From an uncultured Clostridia bacterium (GTDB lineage: Bacteria > Bacillota > Clostridia > Saccharofermentanales > Saccharofermentanaceae): a DNA stretch of 59,187 nucleotides. The translations under genes and the position numbers were made by a program. Numbering within the stretch: the stretch's first letter is position 1; each line of letters opens with the position of its first letter. This document shows positions 6,860 to 15,582 of this stretch, in pieces. The notes beneath the pieces are model-generated. The model saw nothing but the letters and a program-made list of their open reading frames with translations. It searched no databases and had not been told where the DNA came from. The DNA is taken from NCBI GenBank assembly GCA_947303185.1, contig CAMYXF010000011.1, positions 1 to 59,187 of the forward strand, given 5' to 3'.

Positions 6860-7762
6860 ATGAATAGAGAAGCAATGTTTGAGAAGATCGGTAAGGACGC
6901 AAAGGGCAAGAAGCTCATAGACGGGCTTCCGGAAGAATTCGTGTTTGACGTGGAGAAGGTTCCGCTTCTTTACACAGGGCTCGATGGCAATACCAAGAGG
7001 CTCGATGGAAAGAGCACGGTTATAAACAAGACGACCGGAAAGGCGTATGGGCCGGTATCTGACAATTACTGCCCGATCGCCAACAGAGAGGCGCTGGGAT
7101 CTGTGGGGTATATCAAGGACATGACGCTCCGGAAGTACGGCGAGGCAAAGAACGGAACGCAGTGGCTTATAGGTGAGCTCCCGGAACGGAAGATACTCGG
7201 TGACGAATTCAAGCCGTTTGTGGTGTTCAGGAATTCATTCAGCGGTGCGTCAATGATACAGATGGCAATGGCTCCGCTCAGGGTTGTTTGCAAAAATCAG
7301 ATCTCTATGGCGATTCGGACAAGCAATTACTCATACAGCTTAAGGCACACGAAGAATGCGGGCGAGAAGATGGAAGAAGCGCACGTCATCATGAACAAGG
7401 CGATAAACTTCATGGACGACCTGGAGCACCAAGCTGAATACTTCGCAAAACTTAAGGTAGGCGGAAAAGAGACAGAGGCGATCGTCGATGAAATGTTCCC
7501 GGTAAACCCGAAAGAGAGCGAGCTTCAGCAGGAGAGAGCAATAGCAAGGCGTGCAGCCTTCATCGAGGCGCTCAGGGCTCCTGACCTGGCTAACTTCGAC
7601 GGAACGGCCTGGGGGCTCATAAATGCTTATTCCGATGTGATTACGCATTATCAGCCGGTGAGGACAACCGAGACGGTCCAGGAAAACAGATTCCTCACGA
7701 TCACGTTCGACCCCCGGTGGATGACCGCATTCGTAAAAGCGGTGCAGAGAGTCGCCGCCTGA
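6860..7762 (+). CDS. DUF932 family protein
   Basis: 300 aa. Features of the phage/plasmid DUF932 family: a passage on preserved usage (TGKAYGPVSDNYCPIANREAL), a central SGASMIQMAMAPLRVVCKNQ, and a helical C-terminal half. The family is common beside recombination genes; molecular function is not known. ATG 6860 follows GGAGGCAAGGACA; ATG 6845 lies before the ribosome site. Last gene before a terminator at 7782. Confidence 0.8.
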   Translation: MNREAMFEKIGKDAKGKKLIDGLPEEFVFDVEKVPLLYTGLDGNTKRLDGKSTVINKTTGKAYGPVSDNYCPIANREALGSVGYIKDMTLRKYGEAKNGTQWLIGELPERKILGDEFKPFVVFRNSFSGASMIQMAMAPLRVVCKNQISMAIRTSNYSYSLRHTKNAGEKMEEAHVIMNKAINFMDDLEHQAEYFAKLKVGGKETEAIVDEMFPVNPKESELQQERAIARRAAFIEALRAPDLANFDGTAWGLINAYSDVITHYQPVRTTETVQENRFLTITFDPRWMTAFVKAVQRVAA

Positions 7763-7781
7763 TAAAAAAGCCTAAAAAGCG

Positions 7782-7815
7782 ATTCCGCTCGTGATATCCA
7801 CGGGCGGATTTTTCT
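7782..7815 (+). terminator. Terminator after the DUF932 gene
   Basis: ATTCCGCTCGTG (7782-7793) and CACGGGCGGAT (7799-7809) form a stem with a few mismatches or wobbles around ATATC, followed by TTTTTCTG. It ends the first early unit 20 bases after the stop. Confidence 0.75.
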
Positions 7816-7849
7816 GTATATGAGCATATATGCAAGGCTTGTGTATTTA

Positions 7850-7945
7850 TTTTGCAAATTTTTTGCAAAATCGGGGGTCAAAATTTAAAAAAATACCGCA
7901 AAACGTTCACAAATTCGAACATTTTGCGGTTGGCACCCCAAGTCA
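7850..7945. other. Possible attP region beside the integrase
   Basis: This AT-rich intergenic segment holds a long imperfect palindrome: CCGCAAAACGTTC (7896-7908) and GAACATTTTGCGG (7917-7929), one mismatch, 8-base centre. Serine-integrase attP sites are about 50-bp imperfect palindromes next to the integrase gene, and the 5' side of the gene leaves only 36 bp before the repressor, so this is the best candidate. A bidirectional terminator is the alternative, although the T-run is short. Confidence 0.35.
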
Positions 7946-7983
7946 AAAATGAGTTGAACTTTTCGCCTCTTTATATAAAGGGA

Positions 7984-8010
7984 AACGGCTAAAAAAATCA
8001 GCCGTTTTTT
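7984..8010 (+). terminator. Hairpin at the integrase 3' end
   Basis: AACGGCT (7984-7990) and AGCCGTT (8000-8006) flank an A-rich loop and are followed by T residues on the + strand. It overlaps the integrase stop codon and would stop rightward read-through; for leftward transcription the tract after the stem is poor in U. Confidence 0.65.
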
Positions 8011-9623
8011 TGTGTAAATTTGACCTCTAAGCCGTTCTTCAGCACCACAGAGTATATTGCGGTGGGCAAAACGTAGATCTTAGAGACTGTGGCCTTGAAG
8101 AATTCGGCAAGGTCGGCCGGGGGGAAGTATTCCCGGATGTTGACTGCGTGGAGCGTGGTTCTGAGGCTGTAGAGGCGATCAACGGTGAATGCGTACTTGT
8201 ATTCCTTGCTGCGCTCTTTCTCAAGCACCTTCTTCTGCTCGTTGAGCGTAGAGATGTTAGCTTCCACAACGGCGGCCGCTCGCTTATAGTGTTCGAGCTG
8301 ATCGGGGTCGGTAATGTCGTAGGTCTGCATTAAGATCTTGATCTGCGCTTCGTGCCTGTTGATTTGTCGCTCGATGTTGGCGAGCTTCTTCGCCGTAATG
8401 TTGTCGGGCGGGTCGTAGTATGCGTCCTCTATCTTTCCGGCTTTCAGTAGGTTGTATATCTTCTCGGTTGATTCCAGGTCAGCCTCGTAGCCTTCCAGGA
8501 GCTTTCCTTCGGTTATGCGCTTCCGGAACGTTTCGAGGGGCGTATGCAGCTTGAGTGAGTTTTGAGCGTAGATCAGATTGAGCAGGACCTGCAAGAGGAC
8601 CGGCACAATACGGTTTTCCGATATGGATTTGTTGTGCATGGGACACGACCGGTAGTTGCACGTGTAGTAGATGTACGGTTTGTCCTTCTTGATCTTCGGG
8701 TAAATGGTGAGTCGCTTTCCGCATTCGTGGCAGTAGAGGATCTTCCCAAGGTACTGGTTAGGGATTGTGTGCTTGGGAGCTCGTGCCTCAAAGATATCGG
8801 TTGCGATCTCGTTAGCTTCTTTCCAGATTGCTTCGTCGATAAAGAGCTCGTGCCCGTCGGTGGATTGCGAGAAATGGTATTCGCCGTCAGCCAGGTAGCG
8901 CTTAATGCCGATGTAGTACGGATTTTGGATAATGGTAAAGATGGCCGAGGCCGTGAAGGTTGGGACAAGCTCGTTGTCCGCATATTTGGAATTGAAGTAT
9001 TTGGCAACGTGCGAGTAGTTTTTGAGCTCGATAAACTTGTCGAAGATCTCTTTGACGCAATCGGCCGATTCCGGGACCGTGTTGATGGCCTTCGCTTCCT
9101 TGTCGTACTTATAGCCAAGGGGGAGGGTGCCGCCGTTATATTTCCCTTCAGCGGATCTGTGGGCGGCAACGGCTGCGACACGTTCGGCAGTGAGTTTTCT
9201 CTCAAGCTCCGCAAAGACGAGGATAATGCGCAACACGGCTTCACCGATGGCTGTTGAGCTGTCGAAGCGCTCGTTCTTCGAGACCAGGGTGACGCCGAGA
9301 TCCTTCAGCTCGTTATAGAGGTTGCAGAAGTCTATAAGGGACCGGGAGAACCGGTCTATCTTCCAAACCAGGACGTGTGTGAATTCGCCGTCCCGGACAC
9401 GTGCGAGCATGTCCTGAAAAGCGGGGCGTGATGTGTCCTTAGCGGAGAAGCCGGCGTCCTCGAAAATCTCGTAGTCTGTAATGTCGAGGACGTACTGGGC
9501 ATAATACACAAGCTCTGTGCGCTGAGTAGGAAGTGAATCCTTATCAGCTTGCATTGCGGTTGAAACACGGGTATATATGGCTACCTTTTTTGTCGCCTTT
9601 TCGGCGGGTCTCTTTTTTGGCAT
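7998..9623 (-). CDS. int: Large serine recombinase (integrase)
   Basis: 541 aa. The resolvase domain has catalytic Ser21 in IYTRVST and the downstream WKIDRFSRSLIDF motif. A recombinase domain and a zinc ribbon (CHECGKRL ... CNYRSCPMH, about 295-325) follow, then a Lys/Glu-rich coiled coil (about 400-475) and a C-terminal piece, as in large serine integrases. It should integrate and excise the prophage at attP/attB. It lies 36 bp downstream of the repressor on the same strand, so both can come from the leftward promoter at 10078-10050. The presence of this gene makes the phage temperate. Confidence 0.95.
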   Translation of the reverse strand: MPKKRPAEKATKKVAIYTRVSTAMQADKDSLPTQRTELVYYAQYVLDITDYEIFEDAGFSAKDTSRPAFQDMLARVRDGEFTHVLVWKIDRFSRSLIDFCNLYNELKDLGVTLVSKNERFDSSTAIGEAVLRIILVFAELERKLTAERVAAVAAHRSAEGKYNGGTLPLGYKYDKEAKAINTVPESADCVKEIFDKFIELKNYSHVAKYFNSKYADNELVPTFTASAIFTIIQNPYYIGIKRYLADGEYHFSQSTDGHELFIDEAIWKEANEIATDIFEARAPKHTIPNQYLGKILYCHECGKRLTIYPKIKKDKPYIYYTCNYRSCPMHNKSISENRIVPVLLQVLLNLIYAQNSLKLHTPLETFRKRITEGKLLEGYEADLESTEKIYNLLKAGKIEDAYYDPPDNITAKKLANIERQINRHEAQIKILMQTYDITDPDQLEHYKRAAAVVEANISTLNEQKKVLEKERSKEYKYAFTVDRLYSLRTTLHAVNIREYFPPADLAEFFKATVSKIYVLPTAIYSVVLKNGLEVKFTQKNG

Positions 9624-9659
9624 GTCAGTTAGAAAAGCGCCGGCTAAGCGGCGCTAAGA

Positions 9660-10028
9660 TCAGGATTTTTGAGTGATTGAAATGGGCAGGAATTCACGAT
9701 CGACCGGAGCGACGTACTTCCAAAGGAGCGCCCATAGAAGATCCCTGTCATCCTTTGTCATCTTTTTGTAAGCGTTGATAATAAGCTGGACGTCCATCGG
9801 CATATCGGGGATGGGCACTTCCGAGTTTGTGATTCCTAACAAATAATCTGCGGAGACGTTGAGAGTTTCAGCAAGTTTCCGGAGTGATTCGTAGTTGGTA
9901 GGGGTGCATTCCGGTTGGGTGTATTTGGAAAGCGTGCTCTGCGCAATCCCTGCCTTCGTGCATATAGAGCGTTGGGACATTCCTCGTGCTTCTAAGATTT
10001 GAGACAGCCTTTCTGCGAATTCGATCAT
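9660..10028 (-). CDS. XRE-family repressor (cI-like)
   Basis: 122 aa. An N-terminal helix-turn-helix (about residues 5-65; RGMSQRSICTKAGIAQSTLSKY and the continuing ADYLLGI typical of XRE proteins) is followed by a short helical C-terminus with no peptidase domain. It probably maintains lysogeny by binding operators in the 10.03-10.29 kb divergent region. It has its own consensus promoter 30 bases upstream and a strong GGAGGTGA ribosome site. Confidence 0.9.
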   Translation of the reverse strand: MIEFAERLSQILEARGMSQRSICTKAGIAQSTLSKYTQPECTPTNYESLRKLAETLNVSADYLLGITNSEVPIPDMPMDVQLIINAYKKMTKDDRDLLWALLWKYVAPVDREFLPISITQKS

Positions 10029-10049
10029 ATATTATCACCTCCGAGTCAA

Positions 10050-10078
10050 ATTGTACGCTTTTTAGAAATTTTTGTAAA
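10050..10078 (-). promoter_or_regulatory. Leftward repressor/integrase promoter
   Basis: On the minus strand TTTACA (10078-10073) and TACAAT (10055-10050) are 17 bases apart, followed by the GGAGGTGA site and the repressor start at 10028. This would be the maintenance promoter. Confidence 0.75.
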
Positions 10079-10142
10079 TACTTCGGGCGCTTTGAACCTT
10101 ATGCGTTTTATGGTCAAAGAGAGTCTATGCGACAAAAATATA

Positions 10143-10157
10143 TTCAGAAAATATGAA
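10143..10157. promoter_or_regulatory. Operator-like palindrome TTCA-N7-TGAA
   Basis: TTCAGAAAATATGAA lies between the divergent promoters, 39 bases upstream of the rightward -35. It matches the form of the site at 5123-5137, so both early promoters may answer to the same regulator. Confidence 0.4.
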
Positions 10158-10195
10158 ATTGTGATTAGATTTAGAATATTTTTTGAAAAAAGGTA

Positions 10196-10224
10196 TTGAC
10201 AAACTGCAAAAAGAATCGTACAAT
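10196..10224 (+). promoter_or_regulatory. Early rightward promoter
   Basis: TTGACA (10196-10201), 17-base spacer, TACAAT (10219-10224), facing the Cro-like gene at 10289. It is the natural start of the long early operon. Confidence 0.85.
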
Positions 10225-10288
10225 AGGAGTGTCAAGTGATTACATACAGAATCAAGACACAAATGACAAGAAAGCGAGGTGCAAGGAC

Positions 10289-10507
10289 ATGAGCAGACAG
10301 TTAAGGTCGTTGAGAGTGCTGAAGGGCTACACGGTCCAGAATATGGCGGAGGCAATCGGAAAGGCTATGTCGTCATACTCGACCAAAGAACGTGGCGATA
10401 CGTCCTTCGACGACAACGAGAAGATCATAATTGCGAAAATGCTCGATCTGAATTACGAGCAATTCAACGCAATCTTCTTCGATGGGAAGCTCGAATTGAA
10501 GGACTGA
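10289..10507 (+). CDS. Cro-like helix-turn-helix protein
   Basis: 72 aa: SLRVLKGYTVQNMAEAIGKAMSSYSTKERG is a short XRE-type helix-turn-helix, and the C-terminal part resembles phage Cro-like or antirepressor proteins. It is the first gene after the rightward promoter and divergent from the repressor, so it probably controls the lysis/lysogeny choice. ATG 10289 follows GAGGTGCAAGGAC; the longer reading from 10196 begins inside the -35 box and is excluded. Confidence 0.8.
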   Translation: MSRQLRSLRVLKGYTVQNMAEAIGKAMSSYSTKERGDTSFDDNEKIIIAKMLDLNYEQFNAIFFDGKLELKD

Positions 10508-10579
10508 CGAAATGAAAGGCAAGGCAAGGACAAATGGAAAGCAAAATCAACATTGGAATCTTAGCAGGGGGAATTCACG

Positions 10580-11272
10580 ATGATACAAAAGAAGAGATAC
10601 AGAATGCCGCAGAAGGCAAGGATAACGATAGCCCTTTGGGCAGTGTCCGCAATAATCGGAGCGATCACGATGATGGCGTTCGGCCTGATAATACAGGCGA
10701 TGGTGGGGGACAAGAAGATGGTTGACGATCAGGAATTAAAGGTTGTCACCGTAGAGGCTCCAAATGACGCATACAAGGCACGTACGCACCGTTTAGAGAA
10801 AAGGGTAAATTTACTTAGCCTCGTGATTGCAAAGAAATCTATGGTGGCTCTCGCAAGCGATACAGAGCCTGAACAGGTCGTGGAGATTGTCGAAGAGCCC
10901 GAAGAGGCGGAAGAAGTTCCGGAAACGATTCTGTATTCATTCCTGGCGACCGGGTACAGCTCGGCATGGGAGGAGAACGGCGGCTTCGGCGCAGTAGACT
11001 GCAAGCACGGTCAGCCGTTACCTTCAAACGCAATAGCGGCGGATCTCTCGATTCTGCCCTATGGCACCAGGGTCTACATTGAGGGCTTTGGAGAAAAGAT
11101 AGTAGTAGACACAGCGTCAAAGGCAACGATTACTCGCACACAGGCGATGGCCGACAAGAGAGGCTGCACAGGCTGGATAGACATCTATTTTGGCGATGAC
11201 GTTCAGCAGGCGAGAGATTGGGGCGTTCAGGTGGTTACACTTGAGATCTTAGAGTGGGGTGACGGTCGATGA
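10580..11272 (+). CDS. Membrane-anchored 3D-domain protein
   Basis: 230 aa. Basic N-terminus, one membrane helix (about 18-43), a charged spacer with a Glu-rich stretch (about 90-115), then a 3D-type domain (about 117-228) related to the double-psi beta-barrel of peptidoglycan-remodelling enzymes: FLATGYSSAW, IAADLSILPYGTRVYIEGFG, VVDTASKATI, and GWIDIYFGDD. It would face the outside of the membrane. A cell-wall protein is unexpected at the head of an early replication operon. ATG 10580 follows AGGGGG; it overlaps the next gene by ATGA. Confidence 0.75.
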   Translation: MIQKKRYRMPQKARITIALWAVSAIIGAITMMAFGLIIQAMVGDKKMVDDQELKVVTVEAPNDAYKARTHRLEKRVNLLSLVIAKKSMVALASDTEPEQVVEIVEEPEEAEEVPETILYSFLATGYSSAWEENGGFGAVDCKHGQPLPSNAIAADLSILPYGTRVYIEGFGEKIVVDTASKATITRTQAMADKRGCTGWIDIYFGDDVQQARDWGVQVVTLEILEWGDGR

Positions 11273-11877
11273 AGATTAAAGGTCTATGCGAAGATCTGAT
11301 GTTCGACGAAAAGGAGCACGTCTACACGATATCCGGAGTCAAGTGGCCTTCGGTCACCCAGCTTATGAAGCCGCTCGTTATGGAGATATACAAAGGCGTC
11401 AGCGAGGACGTACTGAGAGGTGCGGCGGATAAGGGAACGACGGTGCACGAAGCATTTGAGATCTACGCCGATTACGGTTACGAGGATATCCCGGAAGAGT
11501 ACGTAGGATATCTCGAAGGGTTAAAGAAATTTTACAAAGATTTTCAGGTCAAACCAATTGCGACCGAACAGAGATTCTATCACAAGCTATATTGCTACGC
11601 AGGTACGGCAGATCTGATTGCCGAGATAAACGGCGAGACCGTCCTGGTGGACTACAAAACAACGGCGCAGATACAGCCGGTGCTCACGGCGGTTCAGCTC
11701 ATAGCATACCGGAAGGCGCTTGAGAGTCAGGGAGTCAAGATCAGTTACACAGCAATATTACACGTCGGCAAGGACGGAAACTACAAGTTTATAAGGCAAG
11801 GAAATGAGTTAGAAAGCTGGGATGTTTTCTTGGGTCTTTTCAAAATGGACCGGTTCATCAGGAAGCACGCAGCATAA
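11269..11877 (+). CDS. PD-(D/E)XK superfamily nuclease
   Basis: 202 aa. Shows the RecB/exonuclease-like core: ATEQRFYHKLYCYAGTADLI with a catalytic Asp, then ETVLVDYKTTAQ with Asp-x-Lys, and a later helix VQLIAYRKAL with the Gln-x(2-3)-Tyr motif. It probably makes single strands for annealing by the RecT protein encoded two genes downstream. Starts by four-base overlap with the preceding gene. Confidence 0.8.
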   Translation: MKIKGLCEDLMFDEKEHVYTISGVKWPSVTQLMKPLVMEIYKGVSEDVLRGAADKGTTVHEAFEIYADYGYEDIPEEYVGYLEGLKKFYKDFQVKPIATEQRFYHKLYCYAGTADLIAEINGETVLVDYKTTAQIQPVLTAVQLIAYRKALESQGVKISYTAILHVGKDGNYKFIRQGNELESWDVFLGLFKMDRFIRKHAA

Positions 11878-11905
11878 ATTACAAAAAAAGGAAGGAAGCA
11901 CAAAA

Positions 11906-12592
11906 ATGGAGTTAATTGTAAGAGACCAAACCAAAGAACAGAGATTTATTGAGACGGCGGAGAAGATCGCCGCAAGGCCGATAGCGAACCTGGAGCCTAT
12001 CAAGAACGACGGCGAGTACCAGGACATCGCAGATACGGTGCGAGTTCTGAAGGCTTTCGAGGCCGAGGTAGTGGAATACTACGCAGACGCCAAGAAGAGG
12101 GCTCACGAAGAGCACAAGAAGATCTGTGACGAAGAAGCGTCCTACACCAAACCGGTGAAAAAGTATGCGGATGCGCTCAAGAAGCTGATGGGTGACTATC
12201 TCGCTGAAAAGGAAGCCGAGAGACGCCGCCAGGAAGAGGCGCTCAGAGCGGCGGCAAGGGCAGAGGCCGAGAGGCTTATGGCTGAGGCGGCAAAGCTCGA
12301 AGCCCAGGGGCAGGACGCAAGCGCAATGGTTGACGAGGCCATAGCGACAGAGTCGGTCGGAAATATGATGACCATCGAGGCAAATGCGACAAAAGCGGAA
12401 GGAATATCAATGCGTAAGGATTGGAAGATCACGTCCATAAGCTACGCAGAGGTGCCGACAGAGATGGCGGGAGTAATGATCCGTCCGGTCGATGAAGCGG
12501 CGGTAATGAGGCTCATAAGAGCGACAAAGGGCACGATCAAAATACCGGGTATTGAGTACACGGCTGATAATAAAGTAGTTGCAAGGAGATAA
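11906..12592 (+). CDS. Coiled-coil protein beside RecT
   Basis: 228 aa, mostly helical, with a long Ala/Glu/Arg coiled coil (about 75-150) and a C-terminal GTIKIPGIEYTADNKVVARR-like strand pair. Proteins of this form often sit between the nuclease and RecT in phages of Firmicutes; function unknown, perhaps in single-strand annealing recombination. ATG 11906 follows AAGGAAGCACAAAA. Confidence 0.65.
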   Translation: MELIVRDQTKEQRFIETAEKIAARPIANLEPIKNDGEYQDIADTVRVLKAFEAEVVEYYADAKKRAHEEHKKICDEEASYTKPVKKYADALKKLMGDYLAEKEAERRRQEEALRAAARAEAERLMAEAAKLEAQGQDASAMVDEAIATESVGNMMTIEANATKAEGISMRKDWKITSISYAEVPTEMAGVMIRPVDEAAVMRLIRATKGTIKIPGIEYTADNKVVARR

Positions 12593-12596
12593 GGCT

Positions 12597-13499
12597 ATGG
12601 CAGGGACAGACATTGTGAAGTATGAGACGACATTGGGGACGGTTGAGCTTTCCCCGGAGATTGTCAAAAAGTATCTCGTAAGAGGCAACGGCGCAGTTAC
12701 GGAGCAGGAGATAGTTCTCTTCCTCAAGCTCTGCGAGACGCAAAAGCTGAATCCGTTTGTCAAAGGCGAAGCATATCTGATTAAGTTCGGTGACAAACAA
12801 CCGGCAAGCATGGTTATCGGTTACGACACGTACAAGAGGAGAGCGGAAGAAAACCCCGAATATCTCTACAAGGAATCCGGAATCGTGGTGCTGCGTGGCG
12901 AAGAGATCATAAAGAAGGATGGGGCTTGCCTTTATCCCGGGGAACAGATTCTTGGGGGATGGTGCAGAGTACACAAGGTCAAGAGAGACAAAGAGGTTGC
13001 AATCTACAAAGAGTGCTCGTTCTCAGAATACGACAAGGGCAATTCGATGTGGAAAGAGAAGCCGGCAATGATGATCGAGAAGGTAGCGATCTCTCAGGCG
13101 CTCAGAGAAGCGTTTCCGAAAGACTTCCAAGGCCTTTATACACTGGAAGAGGTTGCGCCGAAGGAATATCTCGAAGAGCTGAAGCCGGAAGAAAACGTCA
13201 CGTCATTGCCCGGTGGGGAGACGGTGGTTGCAAAAGTCGTACATGAGGACAGAGCCATTACACAGCAGGAGCGGGCGGCAATGTTCGCAAAAGCGGTAGA
13301 TCTCTGCGGATCGCAGGAAGCCGGTGCGGAAATGATGAAGAGCATTCTCGGTCAGATGGGCATAAAGAGCACGGCGGGATTAAAACTGTCTGTTTATAAC
13401 GAAGTCATGAAGCGCCTGGAGTTCGATGTTCCGAATCCGTTTGAGGATGTGCCGAACGAAGAGGAGGCCGTCGAGGTGCCTGAAAAAAGCGCAGAGTAA
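12597..13499 (+). CDS. recT: RecT/Bet single-strand annealing protein
   Basis: 300 aa. The family core is clear: FLKLCETQKLNPFVKGEAYLIK, then MVIGYDTYKRRAEENPEY, then AMMIEKVAISQALREAFP and LYTLEE. It binds single strands and promotes annealing in phage recombination, working with the nuclease at 11269. The C-terminal third is acidic. ATG 12597 is placed by AAGGAGAT just upstream. Confidence 0.92.
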   Translation: MAGTDIVKYETTLGTVELSPEIVKKYLVRGNGAVTEQEIVLFLKLCETQKLNPFVKGEAYLIKFGDKQPASMVIGYDTYKRRAEENPEYLYKESGIVVLRGEEIIKKDGACLYPGEQILGGWCRVHKVKRDKEVAIYKECSFSEYDKGNSMWKEKPAMMIEKVAISQALREAFPKDFQGLYTLEEVAPKEYLEELKPEENVTSLPGGETVVAKVVHEDRAITQQERAAMFAKAVDLCGSQEAGAEMMKSILGQMGIKSTAGLKLSVYNEVMKRLEFDVPNPFEDVPNEEEAVEVPEKSAE

Positions 13500-13506
13500 G
13501 TGGTGC

Positions 13507-14109
13507 ATGAGGCTGACGCCCGAAGAAATGAAGGCTTTGGGCGTCAAAGAAAGCGAGGACAAGGTGAGCAAGACTGTAAAGGTTGATTTTGAAGCTCTAA
13601 GTTCCGAGTTACTCTGCATGTCGGATCTTCAGGCGGGAAAGTTCTTGAGACTGCTCTGCATGCAAGCGGGCATGGGTGCGGTTCCGGAAGAGAGCATGAC
13701 TGCGATCGCAAGGAATGATGCGGTAGTAAGGGCGATGTTCCGAAGGACCGAGAAAGGCTATCAAAACGTAAGGCTTGCAGAGGCAATGCTACAAAGCGAA
13801 GCCTTCAGCGAGAGTCGGAGCGAGAACAGGAAAGAGAAGGCCGAGAAGCCGCAGAAGCTTAAGTACGGCGAGTTCGTGGAGATGACGACAAAGGAGTTCG
13901 AGACGCTTGCGGATCTCTACGGAAGAACGGCTGCGGACAAGATGGTTGAAGTTCTTGACAATTACAAGGGCAGCTCAGGAAAAAAGTACAAGAGCGATTA
14001 CAGAGCGATCCTAACCTGGGTCGTCAAGAAAGTCGAGCAGGAGTTCCCGGGGCTCATAGTAAGAGGCAAAGGCGCTTATGCAAACCCGGACGAGAATCCA
14101 TTCAGCTAA
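13507..14109 (+). CDS. DnaD-like replisome organiser
   Basis: 200 aa. Residues about 20-90 look like a helical DNA-binding part (LSDLQAG-type wording here reads MSDLQAGKFLRLLCMQ). The C-terminus holds the usual phage initiator ending: DNYKGSSGKKYKSDYRAIL followed by TWVVKKV. It probably binds the origin and recruits the helicase loader encoded next. The start is uncertain: ATG 13507 has a weak ribosome site, and the longer reading from 13426 overlaps recT out of frame. Confidence 0.7.
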   Translation: MRLTPEEMKALGVKESEDKVSKTVKVDFEALSSELLCMSDLQAGKFLRLLCMQAGMGAVPEESMTAIARNDAVVRAMFRRTEKGYQNVRLAEAMLQSEAFSESRSENRKEKAEKPQKLKYGEFVEMTTKEFETLADLYGRTAADKMVEVLDNYKGSSGKKYKSDYRAILTWVVKKVEQEFPGLIVRGKGAYANPDENPFS

Positions 14110-14123
14110 GGAGGGTGAGCGAC

Positions 14124-14975
14124 ATGGGAAGAATAGATGATGTTCAGGCCATAGCAAACTGCGTACTGCGCACTCAGCAGATCCATGAAGGCGATTGGTT
14201 CGAGGGAGAGGTTCTGTATTGCGGACAATGCAGGGAGCCCCGAAGGGAGTACATAGACGTCAAGGACGGCAAGCTTTTTGTTACGAGAATGTGCAAGTGT
14301 GAGCGGGACGCCTACGACAACGAGAAGAAGCGCAGAGAGGACGAGGAGAGAGAGATGAGACTTGCCCGGAACAGAGCAAACAGCGGCATTGAAAAGGCAT
14401 ACGAGGACGCAGATCTGAAGAGCTTTGACGTGCAGACCGAAAACCGGGGTGCGTATAACCTGGCGAAAAACTACGTGGCGCAGTTTCCGGAAATGCTGGA
14501 GAGGAATCAAGGGTTGCTCTTTTGGGGCGATGTAGGCACCGGCAAGACGTACACGGCGAGTGTTATCGGCAATGAGCTCCTCGCAAAAGGAAGAACGGTA
14601 TATGCGATCTCGCTTGCGAATCTATTTCAGAAGGTCGGCGGCTACAACAACGAGCAAGAGGAAGAGTTGATGGAGCGGGTCAGAAACGTGGATCTGCTTA
14701 TACTTGACGACCTGGGAACCGAGAGGTCTACGGACTTTGCGGCGGAGAAGGTGTATGCGGTCATAGACGCACGTTACAAGGCAAGCAAGCCGGTTATCTA
14801 CACGACCAACATGACGCTGGCCGAAATGAAGGGAGCGGCAGACATGAGGCAGAAGAGGCTATACGACAGGATCTTCCAGACGTGCTTTCCGCTACAGTTT
14901 ACAGGGCAGTCGAGACGCATGAACGAGGCCAGGGACAGATATGCGGATATGCTGGCACTAACAAAGGTGAGCTGA
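14124..14975 (+). CDS. DnaC-like helicase-loader ATPase
   Basis: 283 aa. An N-terminal zinc site (Cys33, Cys36, Cys57, Cys59) is followed by an AAA+ domain with Walker A GDVGTGKT (135-142), Walker B LLILDDLGTE, and the sensor segment PVIYTTNMTLAEM. It would load the replicative helicase, which is not encoded here and so probably comes from the host. ATG 14124 follows AAGGAGGGTGAGC. Confidence 0.92.
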   Translation: MGRIDDVQAIANCVLRTQQIHEGDWFEGEVLYCGQCREPRREYIDVKDGKLFVTRMCKCERDAYDNEKKRREDEEREMRLARNRANSGIEKAYEDADLKSFDVQTENRGAYNLAKNYVAQFPEMLERNQGLLFWGDVGTGKTYTASVIGNELLAKGRTVYAISLANLFQKVGGYNNEQEEELMERVRNVDLLILDDLGTERSTDFAAEKVYAVIDARYKASKPVIYTTNMTLAEMKGAADMRQKRLYDRIFQTCFPLQFTGQSRRMNEARDRYADMLALTKVS

Positions 14976-14989
14976 GGAAAGGAAGAGGT

Positions 14990-15148
14990 ATGAACGAGTG
15001 GATTTTTCTAAAGGTAAATGATTCGGGCGAGCGTGAGCGGGTCTGCGGCATACTGGCAAAGAACGGTTATGAGGTCAGATTCGGAAAGAGACGCTTAGAA
15101 GGTAAGACAACGTATATCTACGGGGTCGAGTACAGGGAGACGGCATGA
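14990..15148 (+). CDS. Small hypothetical protein
   Basis: 52 aa, a compact mixed alpha/beta pattern (WIFLKVNDSGERERVCGILAKNGYEVRF). GGAAGAGGT precedes the ATG, and the stop overlaps the next gene. Similar small proteins often precede RusA in Firmicutes phages; no function known. Confidence 0.6.
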   Translation: MNEWIFLKVNDSGERERVCGILAKNGYEVRFGKRRLEGKTTYIYGVEYRETA

Positions 15149-15582
15149 ACGAGATCTGTTTCATAGTATATGGCGAGCCGCAAGGCAAAGGTAGGCCGAG
15201 GTTTGTCCGGACGCCCTACGGGGTGAGAACGCACACGCCGGAAAAGACAGAGATCAACGAAGCCAGGATCGGGTACGTATTCAAGGAAGAGGGCGGCGAT
15301 TTCTTCGCAGAGGCGGGCGAACCGGTTAAGATAGAGATCGTGGCATACCACAAGATTCCGGCAAGCGCAAGCAACAAGAAAAAGAACGAGATGGCGAGTC
15401 AGCTTATAAGGCCGACAAAGAAGCCTGATTGGGACAATATCGGCAAGATAGTAACAGATGCGCTTAACGGCATAGCGTGGCACGACGACGCACAGATAGT
15501 CGATGCGAGAGTAATAAAAAGGTACACGGCAGATAAGCCGAAAGTAGTGATCATAATCAGAAAAGGAGAAGATGTAGCATGA
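15145..15582 (+). CDS. rusA: RusA-type Holliday junction resolvase
   Basis: 145 aa. PQGKGRPRF at the N-terminus, and the acidic catalytic pattern KPDWDNIGKIVTDALNGIAWHDDAQIV (the Asp residues of KPDxDN and DDAQ) are diagnostic of RusA, which resolves branched recombination intermediates. Linked by ATGA overlaps on both sides. Confidence 0.92.
   Translation: MNEICFIVYGEPQGKGRPRFVRTPYGVRTHTPEKTEINEARIGYVFKEEGGDFFAEAGEPVKIEIVAYHKIPASASNKKKNEMASQLIRPTKKPDWDNIGKIVTDALNGIAWHDDAQIVDARVIKRYTADKPKVVIIIRKGEDVA

Noticed and set aside
8562..9257. 231-aa ORF antisense to the integrase
   Set aside because: The integrase frame has full catalytic and zinc motifs; the antisense reading arises from its codon pattern.
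10534..10725. 63-aa ORF before the 3D-domain gene
   Set aside because: It overlaps the better supported gene at 10580 (own ribosome site, membrane helix, domain) and is of low complexity at its end.
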